64,000 nucleotides of DNA from Myxococcus stipitatus (GCF_021412625.1 NZ_JAKCFI010000006.1:124001-188000); one strand, 5' to 3'; numbered from the stretch's first letter, positions 34,387 through 44,058 are shown. Program-made: numbers and translations. Notes: generated by a model from the letters alone, not told the origin.

Positions 34387-35631
34387 TCAGCTCGCGGCGC
34401 GCAGCGCGGGGCGGCTCGGGATGAACGTGGCCACCGGCTCCGTCTTGCCCGCGACGGGCAGCGGGTCCGCGGCGATGAAGCCCAGGGTGGCGTCGTCCGC
34501 GCAACGCTGGCGCGTGACCTCGGACACCAGCATGGGGACGCCGACCTTCTTCGTGAGCCCCTCGATGCGGCTCGCCAGGTTCACCGCGTCCCCAATCACC
34601 GTGTACTCGCGCCGCTGCGCGCTGCCCACGTCCCCCACCACCACCCGCCCCGTGTGGATTCCAATGCCGATGCTCAGCGCCTCCTCCCCCCGCGCCACCC
34701 GCTCCGCGTTGAGCGTCTCCAGCGCCTCCAGCATCGCGAGCCCACACGCCACCGCGGAGCGGGGATGCTCGGGCAGGTCCAGCGGGGCGCCGAAGTAGGC
34801 CAGGATGCCGTCGCCGATGAACTTGTCGAGCGTCCCTCCGTGGCGGAACACCACCTCCACCATTCGTGACAGGTACTCGTTGAGCAGCGCCACCACCCGT
34901 GGGCTGTCCATCCGCTCCGACATCGACGTAAAGCCACGGATGTCCGAGAACAGCAGCGTCACCTCCCGGTGCTGTCCTCCCGCCGCGCCCGTCCCGTCCT
35001 GCGCGATCTGCCGGGCCACCTCCGGCGAGAAGTAGCGCCCCAGCCGCTCGCGCTGCATCTCCTCGTGGGCCACCTCCGTGACGAGCCCGAGCACCTGCCG
35101 GCTGATGAACGCCGCCGCCAGCGCGCCCAGCGTCACCACCAGGACCATCCCCGGAAGGAACAGGTCCCACGGCACGCCGGCCCGGAAGACGAGGTGCGAC
35201 TCCAGCGCGACGGCCAGCGCCGTGGCCACCACGACGATGGCGCGCGAGAGCGTCACCAGCGACACGAGCACCACCAGCACGATGTAGACGCCGAGCGTCA
35301 GCAGCGCGGTGGGCACCGCGTTGTCGTTGTCCACCGCGCCGATGGCCAGCAACTGGAGCGCGTAGATGGCGGGCATGTCGAGGAACACGAGCCCCAGCGC
35401 GGGCCTGCGCCCCACCGGCGAGACGGTCCGGGCGCCGAACCACAGCGCCACCGCGAGCGCGCCGTAGCCGCCGAGCACCGCCAGCGGCACGCGCCAGTCG
35501 AGCAGCCAGGCCATGGTGAGCCACACGGCCACGCCGGTGGCGCGCACCCGGTTGAGCCACTCGCCCACCTGCGCGCGCCAGGCCACCAGCCGCAGCCGGA
35601 GCGAGTCCTCGACCTGGGAAGGCGTCCGCAT
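34387..35631 (-). CDS. Membrane-bound class III adenylate/guanylate cyclase, copy 1
   Basis: 414 residues. The N-terminal half carries about six hydrophobic segments (from [13 protein letters not shown] at about 34 to [21 protein letters not shown] at about 170), a small membrane sensor. The catalytic domain begins [14 protein letters not shown]. Metal-binding [33 protein letters not shown] with the purine-selecting Lys, and [18 protein letters not shown] with Asp and Arg all match ATP-type class III cyclases. Product is probably cAMP. The [10 protein letters not shown] insert and core are almost identical in DNA to copy 2 at 36890, although the membrane halves are unrelated. Confidence 0.9.
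   Translation of the reverse strand: MRTPSQVEDSLRLRLVAWRAQVGEWLNRVRATGVAVWLTMAWLLDWRVPLAVLGGYGALAVALWFGARTVSPVGRRPALGLVFLDMPAIYALQLLAIGAVDNDNAVPTALLTLGVYIVLVVLVSLVTLSRAIVVVATALAVALESHLVFRAGVPWDLFLPGMVLVVTLGALAAAFISRQVLGLVTEVAHEEMQRERLGRYFSPEVARQIAQDGTGAAGGQHREVTLLFSDIRGFTSMSERMDSPRVVALLNEYLSRMVEVVFRHGGTLDKFIGDGILAYFGAPLDLPEHPRSAVACGLAMLEALETLNAERVARGEEALSIGIGIHTGRVVVGDVGSAQRREYTVIGDAVNLASRIEGLTKKVGVPMLVSEVTRQRCADDATLGFIAADPLPVAGKTEPVATFIPSRPALRAAS
34801..35040 (-). repeat. Near-identical cyclase core, copy 1
   Basis: About 240 bases differ from 37311-37550 at only about five positions by eye. The identity continues at a lower level to about 34550 and stops abruptly just after the AGCGCCCCAGCCG block, where the membrane halves begin. 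Confidence 0.8.
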
Positions 35632-35712
35632 GCCCCCGGCACGCTAGCCCAGGCGTCCTGGCGCCTCCAGGCAACGTGGAGGCAACGCTCGTCGGCTATC
35701 CTGTGGCGCGAC

Positions 35713-36237
35713 ATGGCAAGCATCGGTCACGTGGCGGTGGGCATGGCCCTGGGGCGGTTCGAGGCGGACGGCGCGTCCCGGTGGCGGCTGGCGGGCTCCA
35801 TGGCGCTCCTCGCCCTGCTCGCCCTCGCCCCGGACGCGGACGTGGTGGCCTTCGTGTTCCGCATCCCCTACTCCGCGCCCTGGGGACACCGGGGCGCGTC
35901 GCACTCGCTCGTGTTCGCGACGGCCTGCGCGCTCGTCGTCACGCTCGTGGCGTGGCGGCTGGGCGCGCGCGCCGGGCGCTGGGGCCTCCTGGCCTTCCTC
36001 GCGCTGGCGAGCCACGGCGTGCTGGACGCGCTGACGGACGGCGGCCTGGGCGCGGCGCTGCTGTGGCCCTTCTCGAACGCGCGCCTGTTCGCGCCGGTGC
36101 GCCCGCTGCCCGTGTCCCCCATCGGCGCGGGCATGCTGTCGCCGCGCGGCATGTACGTCGTCGTCGTGGAGCTGCTCGCCTTCATCCCCTTCTGGGCCTA
36201 CGCCTTCTGGCCCCGCAAGGCCCCCCGGGAGTCCTGA
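35713..36237 (+). CDS. YdjM-like membrane metal-dependent hydrolase (LexA-binding/DUF457 family)
   Basis: 174 residues. Motifs of the family: IGHVAVGMALGR near the N-terminus, LAPDADVVAF with the metal-binding Asp, WGHRGASHSL with the paired histidines, and SHGVLDALTDGGLG. Four hydrophobic segments place it in the inner membrane. The family is annotated as putative metal-dependent, phospholipase-like hydrolases; the substrate is unknown. Its stop is three bases before the thpR start, so the two form an operon. Confidence 0.82.
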   Translation: MASIGHVAVGMALGRFEADGASRWRLAGSMALLALLALAPDADVVAFVFRIPYSAPWGHRGASHSLVFATACALVVTLVAWRLGARAGRWGLLAFLALASHGVLDALTDGGLGAALLWPFSNARLFAPVRPLPVSPIGAGMLSPRGMYVVVVELLAFIPFWAYAFWPRKAPRES

Positions 36238-36240
36238 GCC

Positions 36241-36792
36241 ATGCGCCTGTTCACCGCCATCACGCTGGGCAAGACGCTCGAGGCCCGCGTCACCGAGGAG
36301 CTGGAGCGGCTGCGCGCGCTCGCGCCCCGGGCCCGCTGGGTGCGCGTGGAGGGACTGCACCTGACGCTCCTGTTCCTGGGCGAGGTGGACCGGGCGCGCC
36401 TGGGCGAGCTGCGCGCCGCCCTGGCGCCGCTGGGCCCACGACACGCGCCCTTCACCTTGTCCGTGGGCGGCGGCGGGAGCTTCGGCTCACCGTCCCGGCC
36501 CCGCGTGCTCTGGGCGGACGTGCGGGGCGACGTCGCCGCGCTGAAGGCGCTCCAGGCGGACACGGCCGCCGCGCTCCTGCCGCTGGGCTTCAAGTCCGAC
36601 CACGACGACTACGCGCCGCACCTGACGCTCGCGCGGGGCAAGGAGCATGGCGACGCGGACCTCGTCCGGTGCGTCGAGGCGCTCTCGGGCCGCGAGCTGG
36701 GCGAGGGCCGCGTGGACCGGCTCATCCTGTTCGAGAGCCAGGGCGCCAACTACGTGCCCCGCGTGGAGGTGCCGCTCACGCGCGCGCCGTGA
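36241..36792 (+). CDS. thpR: RNA 2',3'-cyclic phosphodiesterase (2H family)
   Basis: 183 residues. The two catalytic H-x-T-x motifs of the 2H superfamily are present: HLTLLFLGEV (about 40-49) and HLTLARGKEH (about 126-135). The opening MRLFTAITLG and the ending VDRLILFESQGANYVP are typical of ThpR/LigT. It hydrolyses 2',3'-cyclic phosphate ends of RNA to 2'-phosphate. It follows the YdjM-like gene by three bases. Confidence 0.92.
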   Translation: MRLFTAITLGKTLEARVTEELERLRALAPRARWVRVEGLHLTLLFLGEVDRARLGELRAALAPLGPRHAPFTLSVGGGGSFGSPSRPRVLWADVRGDVAALKALQADTAAALLPLGFKSDHDDYAPHLTLARGKEHGDADLVRCVEALSGRELGEGRVDRLILFESQGANYVPRVEVPLTRAP

Positions 36793-36889
36793 CGGGCGGG
36801 ACTCGCCTGGGCTCGCGAGCCCGTCAGCGGAACAGCCACCGCGCACGCACGCGCGGGCGCTGCCGCCCGCTCACCGTGACGCCCGCGAC

Positions 36890-38149
36890 TCACGCGCGCA
36901 CCTCGCGGGCGCCCTCCCGCCCTGTCGCGGGGACGAAGGTGAGCACCGGCTCGCGCTTGCCTCTCACCGACACCGGGGGCGCGGGCGCCCAGGTGAAGGT
37001 GTCCCCCGCGTTGGTGCGCGTCGCCTCGGACACGAGCAGCGGCGTCCCCACCTGCTTGGTGAGCCCCTCGATGCGGCTGGCCAGGTTCACCGCGTCCCCA
37101 ATCACCGTGTACTCGCGCCGCCGCGTGCTGCCCACGTCCCCCACCACCACCCGCCCCGTGTGGATGCCGATGCCGATGCTCAGCGCCTCCTCCCCCCTCG
37201 CCACCCGCTCCGCGTTGAGCACGGCGAGCGCGTCGAGCATGTCCAGCCCACACGCCACCGCCGCCCGCGCGTGGTCCGGGTGGTCCAGCGGGGCGCCGAA
37301 GTAGGCCAGGATGCCGTCGCCGATGAACTTGTCGAGCGTCCCTCCGTGGCGGAACACCACCTCCACCATTCGTGACAGGTACTCGTTGAGCAGCGCCACC
37401 ACCTGCGGGCTGTCCATCCGCTCCGACATCGACGTGAAGCCACGGATGTCCGAGAACAGCAGCGTCACCTCCCGGTGCTGCCCTCCCGCCGCTCCCGTCC
37501 CGTCCTGCGCGATCTGCCGGGCCACCTCCGGCGAGAAGTAGCGCCCCAGCCGCGCGAGGCGGGCCTGCTCCCGTGTGATGTCATGCAGCAGCCGACCGAT
37601 GCGATGCGCGGCGTAGCCGAGCGACAGGCCGATGACCCCCAGGATGGTGACGAACACCGGCTCCAGCGCCCACTCCCCCTGCGGCCCCATGCGGAGGATG
37701 CCCACCGTGAAGCCCATGCTCATCACCGTGGCCACCGCCACCGTGCGCGCGTCCAGCGACAGCACGGCCAGGGCGAGCAGCGCGCCGTAGACCGCGCACG
37801 TCATCGGGCCCAGCAACTGCGCTGGCGCACCCGCCTGGACGGTGAAGTATTGCTGGAGGAACACCATGGGCGCGTCGACCAACGCCACCGCCATGGCCGC
37901 GTGCCGGCAGAAGCGGTTGATGAGCCCCGTCAGCGCCCACAACGCCGCCGCGAGCGCGAGGTACGCGCCCAGCGCCACGGAGGACCCGGGCCAGTCCTGC
38001 GTCACGCTCAGCGCGAGCCACGCGAGCACCCCCATGAAGCGCAGGGCGCCGAGGCGCCGGGACACCCGCACCCGCTCGTCCACGAGATTGCGCTCGAACG
38101 CCGCGGACAGGTCCAGCTCGTGTTGCGGAACCTCGTGTTTCGACACCAT
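36890..38149 (-). CDS. Membrane-bound class III adenylate/guanylate cyclase, copy 2
   Basis: 419 residues. The N-terminal half (after 40 charged residues) has about six hydrophobic helices, with [20 protein letters not shown] at the start and [16 protein letters not shown] at the end. It shows no similarity to that of copy 1. The catalytic half is nearly the same protein: [68 protein letters not shown]. Only the last 50 residues diverge again ([17 protein letters not shown]). Predicted to make cAMP. Two cyclases with different sensors and the same output domain sit 1.3 kb apart, around a two-gene plus-strand operon. Confidence 0.9.
   Translation of the reverse strand: MVSKHEVPQHELDLSAAFERNLVDERVRVSRRLGALRFMGVLAWLALSVTQDWPGSSVALGAYLALAAALWALTGLINRFCRHAAMAVALVDAPMVFLQQYFTVQAGAPAQLLGPMTCAVYGALLALAVLSLDARTVAVATVMSMGFTVGILRMGPQGEWALEPVFVTILGVIGLSLGYAAHRIGRLLHDITREQARLARLGRYFSPEVARQIAQDGTGAAGGQHREVTLLFSDIRGFTSMSERMDSPQVVALLNEYLSRMVEVVFRHGGTLDKFIGDGILAYFGAPLDHPDHARAAVACGLDMLDALAVLNAERVARGEEALSIGIGIHTGRVVVGDVGSTRRREYTVIGDAVNLASRIEGLTKQVGTPLLVSEATRTNAGDTFTWAPAPPVSVRGKREPVLTFVPATGREGAREVRA
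37311..37550 (-). repeat. Near-identical cyclase core, copy 2
   Basis: Counterpart of 34801-35040 in direct orientation; about five differences in 240 bases by eye, several at third codon positions. Confidence 0.8.
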
Positions 38150-38184
38150 GCGTGTCTCACGCTAGCAGAGCCGTCCTGAAACAC

Positions 38185-38200
38185 TGGCATCGCGGCTGCA
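38185..38200 (+). promoter_or_regulatory. Sigma-54-like promoter before the YiiX-like gene
   Basis: TGGCATCGCGGCTGCA has GG (38186-38187) and GC (38198-38199) exactly 10 bases apart and matches TGGCA and TGCA of the RpoN consensus. Start of transcription would be near 38211, 34 bases before the ATG. A single match of this kind can arise by chance in GC-rich DNA. Confidence 0.45.
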
Positions 38201-38244
38201 ATACCCCGCTCCGGACACGCGAAGGCCCGGAAAGGACATGGAAG

Positions 38245-38874
38245 ATGAGGGGGTTGCTGACGTTGTTGCTGTGGCTGGGAGCACACGCCGCGGGCGCGAA
38301 GCCTCGCGACGCGCTGGAAGGCCAGCTCCAGACGGGGGACATCGTCCTGCACACGTCCCGCTCCCGGCAGTCCCAGGCCATCCAGGCGGCCACGCACAGC
38401 CCGCTGTCCCATGTGGGGCTCGTGGAGGTGACGCCGCGGGGCGCGTGGGTGGTGGAGGCGGTGCAGCCCGTGCAGCGGGTGCCCTTCACGAAGTGGCGGG
38501 CCCGTGGCGTCCGGGGACACATCCTGGTGCTGCGTCCGCGAGGGCTCGACGGGGAGCACCGCCAGCGCGCCGTGGAGGCGGCGAAACGCCACCTGGGCAA
38601 GCCCTATGACTGGCTCTTCGGCTGGGGAGACGAGGCGATGTATTGCTCGGAGCTGGTACGCAAGGCCTACACCCTGGGTGCGGGCCTGGAGCTGGGGCGC
38701 ATGGAGCCGCTCGGCTCGCTCGACATCGCGGGCCTGCGCGCCCAGCTGCGCGAACGCTACGGCCGCGACATCCCCCTGGAGCAGCAACTGGTCACTCCCG
38801 CCAGCCTCGCCCTGGATGAGCAACTCACGGTGATTCACTCGGATTTTCCCGAAGTGAGGGGCGTGTCGCTCTGA
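38245..38874 (+). CDS. YiiX/YebB-like NlpC/P60-superfamily cysteine hydrolase, exported
   Basis: 209 residues. Signal peptide to about residue 18 (AHAAGA-KP). Then LQTGDIVLHTSRSRQSQAI, SPLSHVGLVEV with the His, VVEAVQPVQRVPF, and GKPYDWLFGWGDEAMYCSELV with the Cys. The order His before Cys is that of the permuted papain-like (YiiX/YaeF) branch. Members cleave peptide or amide bonds in peptidoglycan or lipids; the substrate here is open. Start ATG 38245 with AAGGA 8 bases upstream. Possibly sigma-54 driven. Confidence 0.82.
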   Translation: MRGLLTLLLWLGAHAAGAKPRDALEGQLQTGDIVLHTSRSRQSQAIQAATHSPLSHVGLVEVTPRGAWVVEAVQPVQRVPFTKWRARGVRGHILVLRPRGLDGEHRQRAVEAAKRHLGKPYDWLFGWGDEAMYCSELVRKAYTLGAGLELGRMEPLGSLDIAGLRAQLRERYGRDIPLEQQLVTPASLALDEQLTVIHSDFPEVRGVSL

Positions 38875-38962
38875 GACGTCCGACCGACACACACCTCGGG
38901 TGACGACAGACCCCACGCGAGGAAGGTGAGCCGGGAGACGCGACACAGGTAGGATTCGCGGC

Positions 38963-41020
38963 ATGCGACGCCTCCTCTGGATATTGCCGCTCCTGGTGTT
39001 GACTCACTGCAAGAAGGACATCACCCAGGGCGCCGCGAAGGTCACGGTGAGCTACACGGGCTTCAAGCCCGGGTGCGTCCAGGTGCTCGCGCGGGACGTG
39101 GCGAGCCAGAAGGAGGTCGCCAACACGTTGCCTGGCAAGGGCGACTTCTCCGGGGGCAGCGTCGTCGTCGCCGTGATTCCCCCGAAGGGCTGGGGCAAGA
39201 CGCTGGACATCACCGCGCGGCTCTACGAGCAGGAGTGCGCGGGGAAGCCGGTGGGCGAGCCCACCGAGCGCGTGACGGTGAAGGACGACGACGTCTCGAC
39301 CGTCACGCTGCACCTGGAGGCGCGGGACGCGGACCAGGACGGCTATGTCGCGGCCAGCCAGGGCGGGAGCGACTGCCAGGACGACGAGCCCTCCATCCAT
39401 CCCGGCGCGGACGAGCGCTGCAACGGCGTGGACGACAACTGCGACGACGTGGACGACCGCCAGGAGTTCAGCCTCGACGAGGACTGCGTGGCGGCCGGCT
39501 GCTCCGGCAAGGTGCGCTGCGGCGACGACGGCGCGCCGTACTGCGACAGCCCCACGGCCATCCTCGCCTACCCGGACAACGACCGGGACGGGCACGGCCT
39601 GGAGAACGCCTTCGCGGAGGCCTTCTGCGACGGCGTCGTCCCCGCCGGCTACACCACCGGCCCCGCGGACGACTGCAACGACGACGACAGCGGCATCCAC
39701 CCGGGCGCCGCGGACGCGTGCGACAAGGTGGACACCGACTGCGACGGCACGCGGGACGAGGACTTCCCCACGGTGGGGAATACGTGCACGACGCTCGACT
39801 CCCAGTGCCCCGGCGAGCTCCAGTGCAACGCCGCGAAGAACGGCGTGGACTGCGTGGCGGTGGCCTCCGTGCCCACGTGGTATCCGGACGCGGACGGCGA
39901 TGGCTACGGCGTCACCGCCGGCGCGGTGCAATCCTGCGTGCGCCCGCCGGGCTCGTACGCGAGCGAGGCCGGGGACTGCAACGACGGGAACGCTGCGACG
40001 CATCCGGGCGCCACGGAGCTGTGCGACGGCGTGGACAACAACTGCGACGGCAACGCCAGCGACGCGCCCGTGTGCCCGGACGGCGCGGCCCCCAAGTGGG
40101 TCGAGAAGACCGTCTCCAGCGGAGGCGACCGCCACTGGCGCACGGTCACCACCTGGACCAGGGGAGGTGTGTGGGCCGGAGGCGAGGACAACCGCCGCGC
40201 GCGCCTGATTCCCAGCAACAACAACTTCACCGTCTACACGAGCACCAGCGTCTGCGGCGCGAGCGACACCTACTGGTACGCGAGCTGGGCGGACCCCGAG
40301 AACAACGGCCGCGTCTGGTTCGGCTCCGACGGCGGCAAGAAGGTCTACCAGGACACGGGAGACGCCAACTGCACCCAGGTCCATGACGACAACATCCACG
40401 TCTACGGCCTGGTCGGCATCCGGGCCAACGGCACCCTCCTCTTCTACGGCGCGACCGAGAGCGGCTCCGCCAGCGAGGGCGCCGCCTTCACCTGGGGCGG
40501 GACCACCACGGCGCCCGTCTACTCCGCGCCGAACAACGCCCCCAGCCCCGTCTTCGACGTCCACGGCATCAGCCCGGACACCGTCTTCCTCGCGGGTGGC
40601 ACGAACGGAGACTCGGGCCGCATCTACCGCTACAGCCCGAGCGACGGGAAGTGGAACTCCGAGGGCGTGGAGAGCCAGGTCTCCGGGCTCAATCGCCTCA
40701 ACGCCGTCTGGGTCGTCAACCCGAAGCTGGCCTTCGCGGTGGGGCGCAACGGCGCGGTGGTCCGCTGGAATGGCACCCAGTGGAGCCGGGTGGTCGCGCC
40801 CTCCAACCACGAGCTGACGTCGGTCATCGCCTTCGGCGCGGGGGCCGCCTACGCCACCTGCGCCAATGGCCACATCTATCGCTACGACGGCACCAGCTGG
40901 ACCACCGTCCACACGATGGAGGGCGGGCGCAGGCTCAGCGACATCACCGGCACCGGCCCGGACGACCTCACCGCCGTCGGAAACAACGGGCGCATCGTCC
41001 GCTGGCCCGCGTGGCCCTGA
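38963..41020 (+). CDS. MopE-like lipoprotein: Asp/Cys metal-binding repeats plus beta-propeller
   Basis: 685 residues. Signal peptide with Cys17 (LVLTHC). Residues about 30-110 form an N-terminal beta domain. Three repeats of the 'putative metal-binding motif' follow (DADQDGY...DCQDDEPSIHPGADERCNGVDDNCD at about 118-155, and similar blocks at about 190-260 and 310-365). These have the DxDxDG loop and Cys spacing of the copper-binding protein MopE. The C-terminal 300 residues (WRTVTTWTRGGVWAGG, VWVVNPKLAFAVGRNGAVVRW, LTAVGNNGRIVRW) look like a beta-propeller. Surface protein; calcium or copper binding is likely, function unknown. Confidence 0.82.
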   Translation: MRRLLWILPLLVLTHCKKDITQGAAKVTVSYTGFKPGCVQVLARDVASQKEVANTLPGKGDFSGGSVVVAVIPPKGWGKTLDITARLYEQECAGKPVGEPTERVTVKDDDVSTVTLHLEARDADQDGYVAASQGGSDCQDDEPSIHPGADERCNGVDDNCDDVDDRQEFSLDEDCVAAGCSGKVRCGDDGAPYCDSPTAILAYPDNDRDGHGLENAFAEAFCDGVVPAGYTTGPADDCNDDDSGIHPGAADACDKVDTDCDGTRDEDFPTVGNTCTTLDSQCPGELQCNAAKNGVDCVAVASVPTWYPDADGDGYGVTAGAVQSCVRPPGSYASEAGDCNDGNAATHPGATELCDGVDNNCDGNASDAPVCPDGAAPKWVEKTVSSGGDRHWRTVTTWTRGGVWAGGEDNRRARLIPSNNNFTVYTSTSVCGASDTYWYASWADPENNGRVWFGSDGGKKVYQDTGDANCTQVHDDNIHVYGLVGIRANGTLLFYGATESGSASEGAAFTWGGTTTAPVYSAPNNAPSPVFDVHGISPDTVFLAGGTNGDSGRIYRYSPSDGKWNSEGVESQVSGLNRLNAVWVVNPKLAFAVGRNGAVVRWNGTQWSRVVAPSNHELTSVIAFGAGAAYATCANGHIYRYDGTSWTTVHTMEGGRRLSDITGTGPDDLTAVGNNGRIVRWPAWP

Positions 41021-41029
41021 GGCCGGCCC

Positions 41030-41794
41030 TCACGCCCGCCGCGCCACCACGAAGCGGCGGGTGAACAGGAACGGCGTGCCCCGCGCGTGCGCCGGGTACG
41101 CCTGACGCAAGCGGGGCCGGAGCGCCTCCACGAAGGCCCGGCCCTCCTCCGGTCCGAGCGCCGCCAGCACCGGGCGCAGCGTCGTGCCCGACAGCCACTG
41201 GAGCACCGCGTCCTCGCCCGGCAGCAGGTGCAGGTACGTGGTGTCCCACGCGTCCACGGAGAACCCCAACGCCGCGAGCCAGGACTCGTACGTCGCCAGC
41301 GGCGCCGCGCGGCCCTTGCGCAACGAGGCCAACGCGGGCGCGAAGCGCGGCAGCTCCCGCACCTCGTCCACGAGCCGGTGCGACGGCGCGTCGAAGTTGG
41401 CGGGCACCTGGAAGGCCAGCACCCCACGCGCGGACAGCTTCCGCGCGAGCCGCTCCATCAGCGCCTCGTGGTCCGTCAGCCAGTGCAGCGCCGCGTTCGA
41501 CACCAGCACGTCGAGCGGCGCGGGGGGCTCCCACGCGGCCAGGTCTCCCACCTCGAAGCGCAGCGTCGGCGGCACCGGGCGTCGCCGCGCCGCCTCCACC
41601 ATCGCCACCGACGCGTCCACGCCATACACGCGCGCCTCCGGCCAGCGCTCCACCAGCACGCGCGTCAGGTCTCCCGTCCCACAGCCCAGGTCCGCCACGT
41701 GCGCGGGCGGCGCCGCCTCCACGCGGGCGAGCAGCTCGAAGAAGGGGCGCTTGCGCTCGTCGCGGAAGAGCGAGTACTGCGTGGGGTCCCACAT
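41030..41794 (-). CDS. tam: Trans-aconitate 2-methyltransferase-like SAM methyltransferase
   Basis: 254 residues. Begins MWDPTQYSLFRDERKRPFFELLARV as Tam proteins do. SAM-binding motif I VADLGCGTGDLT (about 35-45), GVDASVAMVEAAR, FEVGDLAAW and SNAALHWLTDHEAL follow the family order closely. Tam methylates trans-aconitate formed spontaneously from the citric-acid-cycle intermediate cis-aconitate. The C-terminal half keeps WDTTYLHLLPGEDAVLQWLSGTTLRP. Cytoplasmic, single gene, convergent with the MopE-like gene. Confidence 0.88.
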   Translation of the reverse strand: MWDPTQYSLFRDERKRPFFELLARVEAAPPAHVADLGCGTGDLTRVLVERWPEARVYGVDASVAMVEAARRRPVPPTLRFEVGDLAAWEPPAPLDVLVSNAALHWLTDHEALMERLARKLSARGVLAFQVPANFDAPSHRLVDEVRELPRFAPALASLRKGRAAPLATYESWLAALGFSVDAWDTTYLHLLPGEDAVLQWLSGTTLRPVLAALGPEEGRAFVEALRPRLRQAYPAHARGTPFLFTRRFVVARRA

Positions 41795-41850
41795 GCTGGC
41801 CTCCTCGCGGCATCCCAGCGCCGCCCCCGGTGTCTAACCGGGTCGGCGCT

Positions 41851-44058
41851 TCAGCGCTCGATGCGCAGCACCTGGAAGCCCACGCCTCCCGGGCCGAAGC
41901 CCGCGACTCCGTCCAGACGCAGCACCAGCTCCCCCGACGGCAGCGCTCCCCACGCGTCCGCCCGGGCCAGCGCCGCGCCACTCAGCCGCTCGTGGCGAAG
42001 CGCCTCGCGCCACGTCACGCCGTCCGCGCTGGTGAACACGTGCGCGGACACGTCACCGGAGGCGAAGACATCCCCCGCGCTGGACCAGGCCGTCCCGGCC
42101 ATCCAGCCACCCCCCGGCAGCGACTCGAGCGAGTACGCGGGGCCCGGCAGCTCGAACACCGGGTCCACGCCGCCGCCCGCGTCCAACCGCAGGAGCCGGG
42201 GGTGCTCGGGCTCGTACAGGGTCGACAGGCCGAACAACAGCGCGCCGTCCTCCAGCACGGCGCCCGCCACCCCGTTGGCGCCATACCCCTGGAGCATCGT
42301 CGTCCAGCGCTGGCCGCCGTCCGTGGAGCGCAGCACCGCGGCCTCCGAGCCGTTCCCTCCGAAGCTCGCCCACAGCGCCCCCGTCTCCTCGTCCGCGAAT
42401 AGCGCGTGGCCCGTGCGGTGCGCGGTGAGGGTGGAGCGCGCCGTCCACGTCACGCCAGCGTTCGTGCTGGCCCACAACCGCACCGGCACCGTGGAGGCGC
42501 TGGCCGTCTGGTGCTCGAGGAAGAACCAGGTGCTCCCCAGCCTCGCGAAGCTGCGCGGGCCGAGCGCGCGGTACGCGCCCAGCGATTGCACCTCCGTCCA
42601 CGTCGCGCCGTGGTCCGTCGAGCGCGCCAGGAAGTAGCTCCCCGCGCGGCTCACCACCGCCAGCAGCACGCCGCCCGGCATCGCCACCAGCGTGCGGAAG
42701 GCCCCCGCCCGACCGCGCGGGGAGAAGCTCTCCCCGCCGTCCTCGCTCGCCAACAACCGCGTGCGGTCCCCGCCGGCGGCCAACGCGTACAGCGTGCCGT
42801 CCGGGGCCACCGCGAGCAGCTCGTGCGTGGTGTCGGTGCGCACCACCTCCAGGCGCGGCGGCTCGGAGGGCCCCAGCGCCAGCGACACCCGGGACACCGT
42901 GCCCCGGGTGCCCGCGTTCGGCGCCTCGCCGAAGAGACAGGGCACCTCCTCCACGCCCGGGGGCAGCACGTCCACCGCGTTGAGGTACCCCTTGAAGGTG
43001 GCGTCCCCATCGAGCGTCACCGGCGCGCCCACGGTGCCGTCCGGCGCGAGCACGCGGGCGCGCAGCTCGTAGTGCGTGTCGAGGACGCGCACGCGGTTGT
43101 AGAAGACATACAGCGCGTCGCCGATGCGGGTGATGGCCGGCTGCGTGGCCCAGTCCGACTCGCTCTCCAACAGCGTGCGCGGCCCGAAGGACGTCCCGTC
43201 GAAGCGCCGGTGGTAGAGCCGCTCCGCCTCGTCCTTGTAGACCAGGTGCATGCCGCCCCTGCCGTCCGCCACCGCGCTCAACGCGGCGCCGTGGTAGATG
43301 CCGTCCGGGAAGGCGTTCTGCACCGCGCCCCAGGTGTCCACCGGGTCGCCGTCGTCGCGGATGCGCATGCGCGTGGGCTCATACCCGTCATGCATGGCGT
43401 AGACGAAGACGAGCTTCGCGCCCACGCTCAACAGCCGCCCTCCTCCCCGGCGCTTCACGCGGCCCAGCGACATGCGGTTGCCGAAGCTCGCGCCCCCGTC
43501 GGTGGACACCGCCACCATGGCGGTGGAGCCACCATCCGGGTCCACCCGGAAGGCCTGCACCCACAGCCGCCCCAGCGAGTCGCGCGCGAGCAGGGCCCGC
43601 GAGAAGCCGGTGGTGTCGTCCGCGGCGTCGAGCACCCGCACCGCCGGCCGCGGCGCCCACGTGTCGGAGCCGGCCTGATAGCGCCACCACTGGAACCAGA
43701 CGTCATGCCGGCTGGAGGGCGCCAGCTGCGGCCCCTCGTAGGAGTAGACGACGGCCACGTCCTGGCCCACGGCGAGCAGCTCCGCGCGGTCCGTGTGCGT
43801 GGCGTCCGGCTGGATGTCGCCCACGCGGCGCACCGTGCGCAGCGCGTCCTCGGAGCGGTACAGCACCAGCCCCAGCCCGTTGACCCCGCCGTGCTGGATG
43901 GCCACCAGCCACGTCGGCGCGCGCGAACCTTCCTTCTCGATTCGGATGATGTGGCGCTGCGCCGGGAGCGTCAGGGCATTGCCCCCGCTCACCGGAACCA
44001 GCACCGACCCGCCCGCCGCGAGCACCGCGGCGAGCAGAGCCCCAGCCAGCCCCGTCAT
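41851..44058 (-). CDS. Secreted BNR/Asp-box (sialidase-like fold) repeat protein
   Basis: 735 residues with an N-terminal signal segment (to about 28). Bacterial neuraminidase (Asp-box) repeats S-x-D-x-G-x-x-W/F recur: VSTDGGASFG, ASEDGGESFS, RSTDHGATWT, ASTNAGVTWT, RSTDGGQRWT and SADGVTWR. They indicate one or two beta-propellers. The first 400 residues read like surveyed blades without Asp boxes (WATQPAITRIGDALYVFYNR). No sialidase catalytic Arg triad or Tyr/Glu set could be assigned, so an enzymatic role is not claimed. Ends in FQVLRIER. Confidence 0.75.
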   Translation of the reverse strand: MTGLAGALLAAVLAAGGSVLVPVSGGNALTLPAQRHIIRIEKEGSRAPTWLVAIQHGGVNGLGLVLYRSEDALRTVRRVGDIQPDATHTDRAELLAVGQDVAVVYSYEGPQLAPSSRHDVWFQWWRYQAGSDTWAPRPAVRVLDAADDTTGFSRALLARDSLGRLWVQAFRVDPDGGSTAMVAVSTDGGASFGNRMSLGRVKRRGGGRLLSVGAKLVFVYAMHDGYEPTRMRIRDDGDPVDTWGAVQNAFPDGIYHGAALSAVADGRGGMHLVYKDEAERLYHRRFDGTSFGPRTLLESESDWATQPAITRIGDALYVFYNRVRVLDTHYELRARVLAPDGTVGAPVTLDGDATFKGYLNAVDVLPPGVEEVPCLFGEAPNAGTRGTVSRVSLALGPSEPPRLEVVRTDTTHELLAVAPDGTLYALAAGGDRTRLLASEDGGESFSPRGRAGAFRTLVAMPGGVLLAVVSRAGSYFLARSTDHGATWTEVQSLGAYRALGPRSFARLGSTWFFLEHQTASASTVPVRLWASTNAGVTWTARSTLTAHRTGHALFADEETGALWASFGGNGSEAAVLRSTDGGQRWTTMLQGYGANGVAGAVLEDGALLFGLSTLYEPEHPRLLRLDAGGGVDPVFELPGPAYSLESLPGGGWMAGTAWSSAGDVFASGDVSAHVFTSADGVTWREALRHERLSGAALARADAWGALPSGELVLRLDGVAGFGPGGVGFQVLRIER

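Noticed and set aside
34550-37553. Idea that the near-identical cyclase blocks mark an insertion element
   Set aside because: The repeats lie within coding sequence in frame, have no terminal inverted repeats or transposase, and code a catalytic domain.
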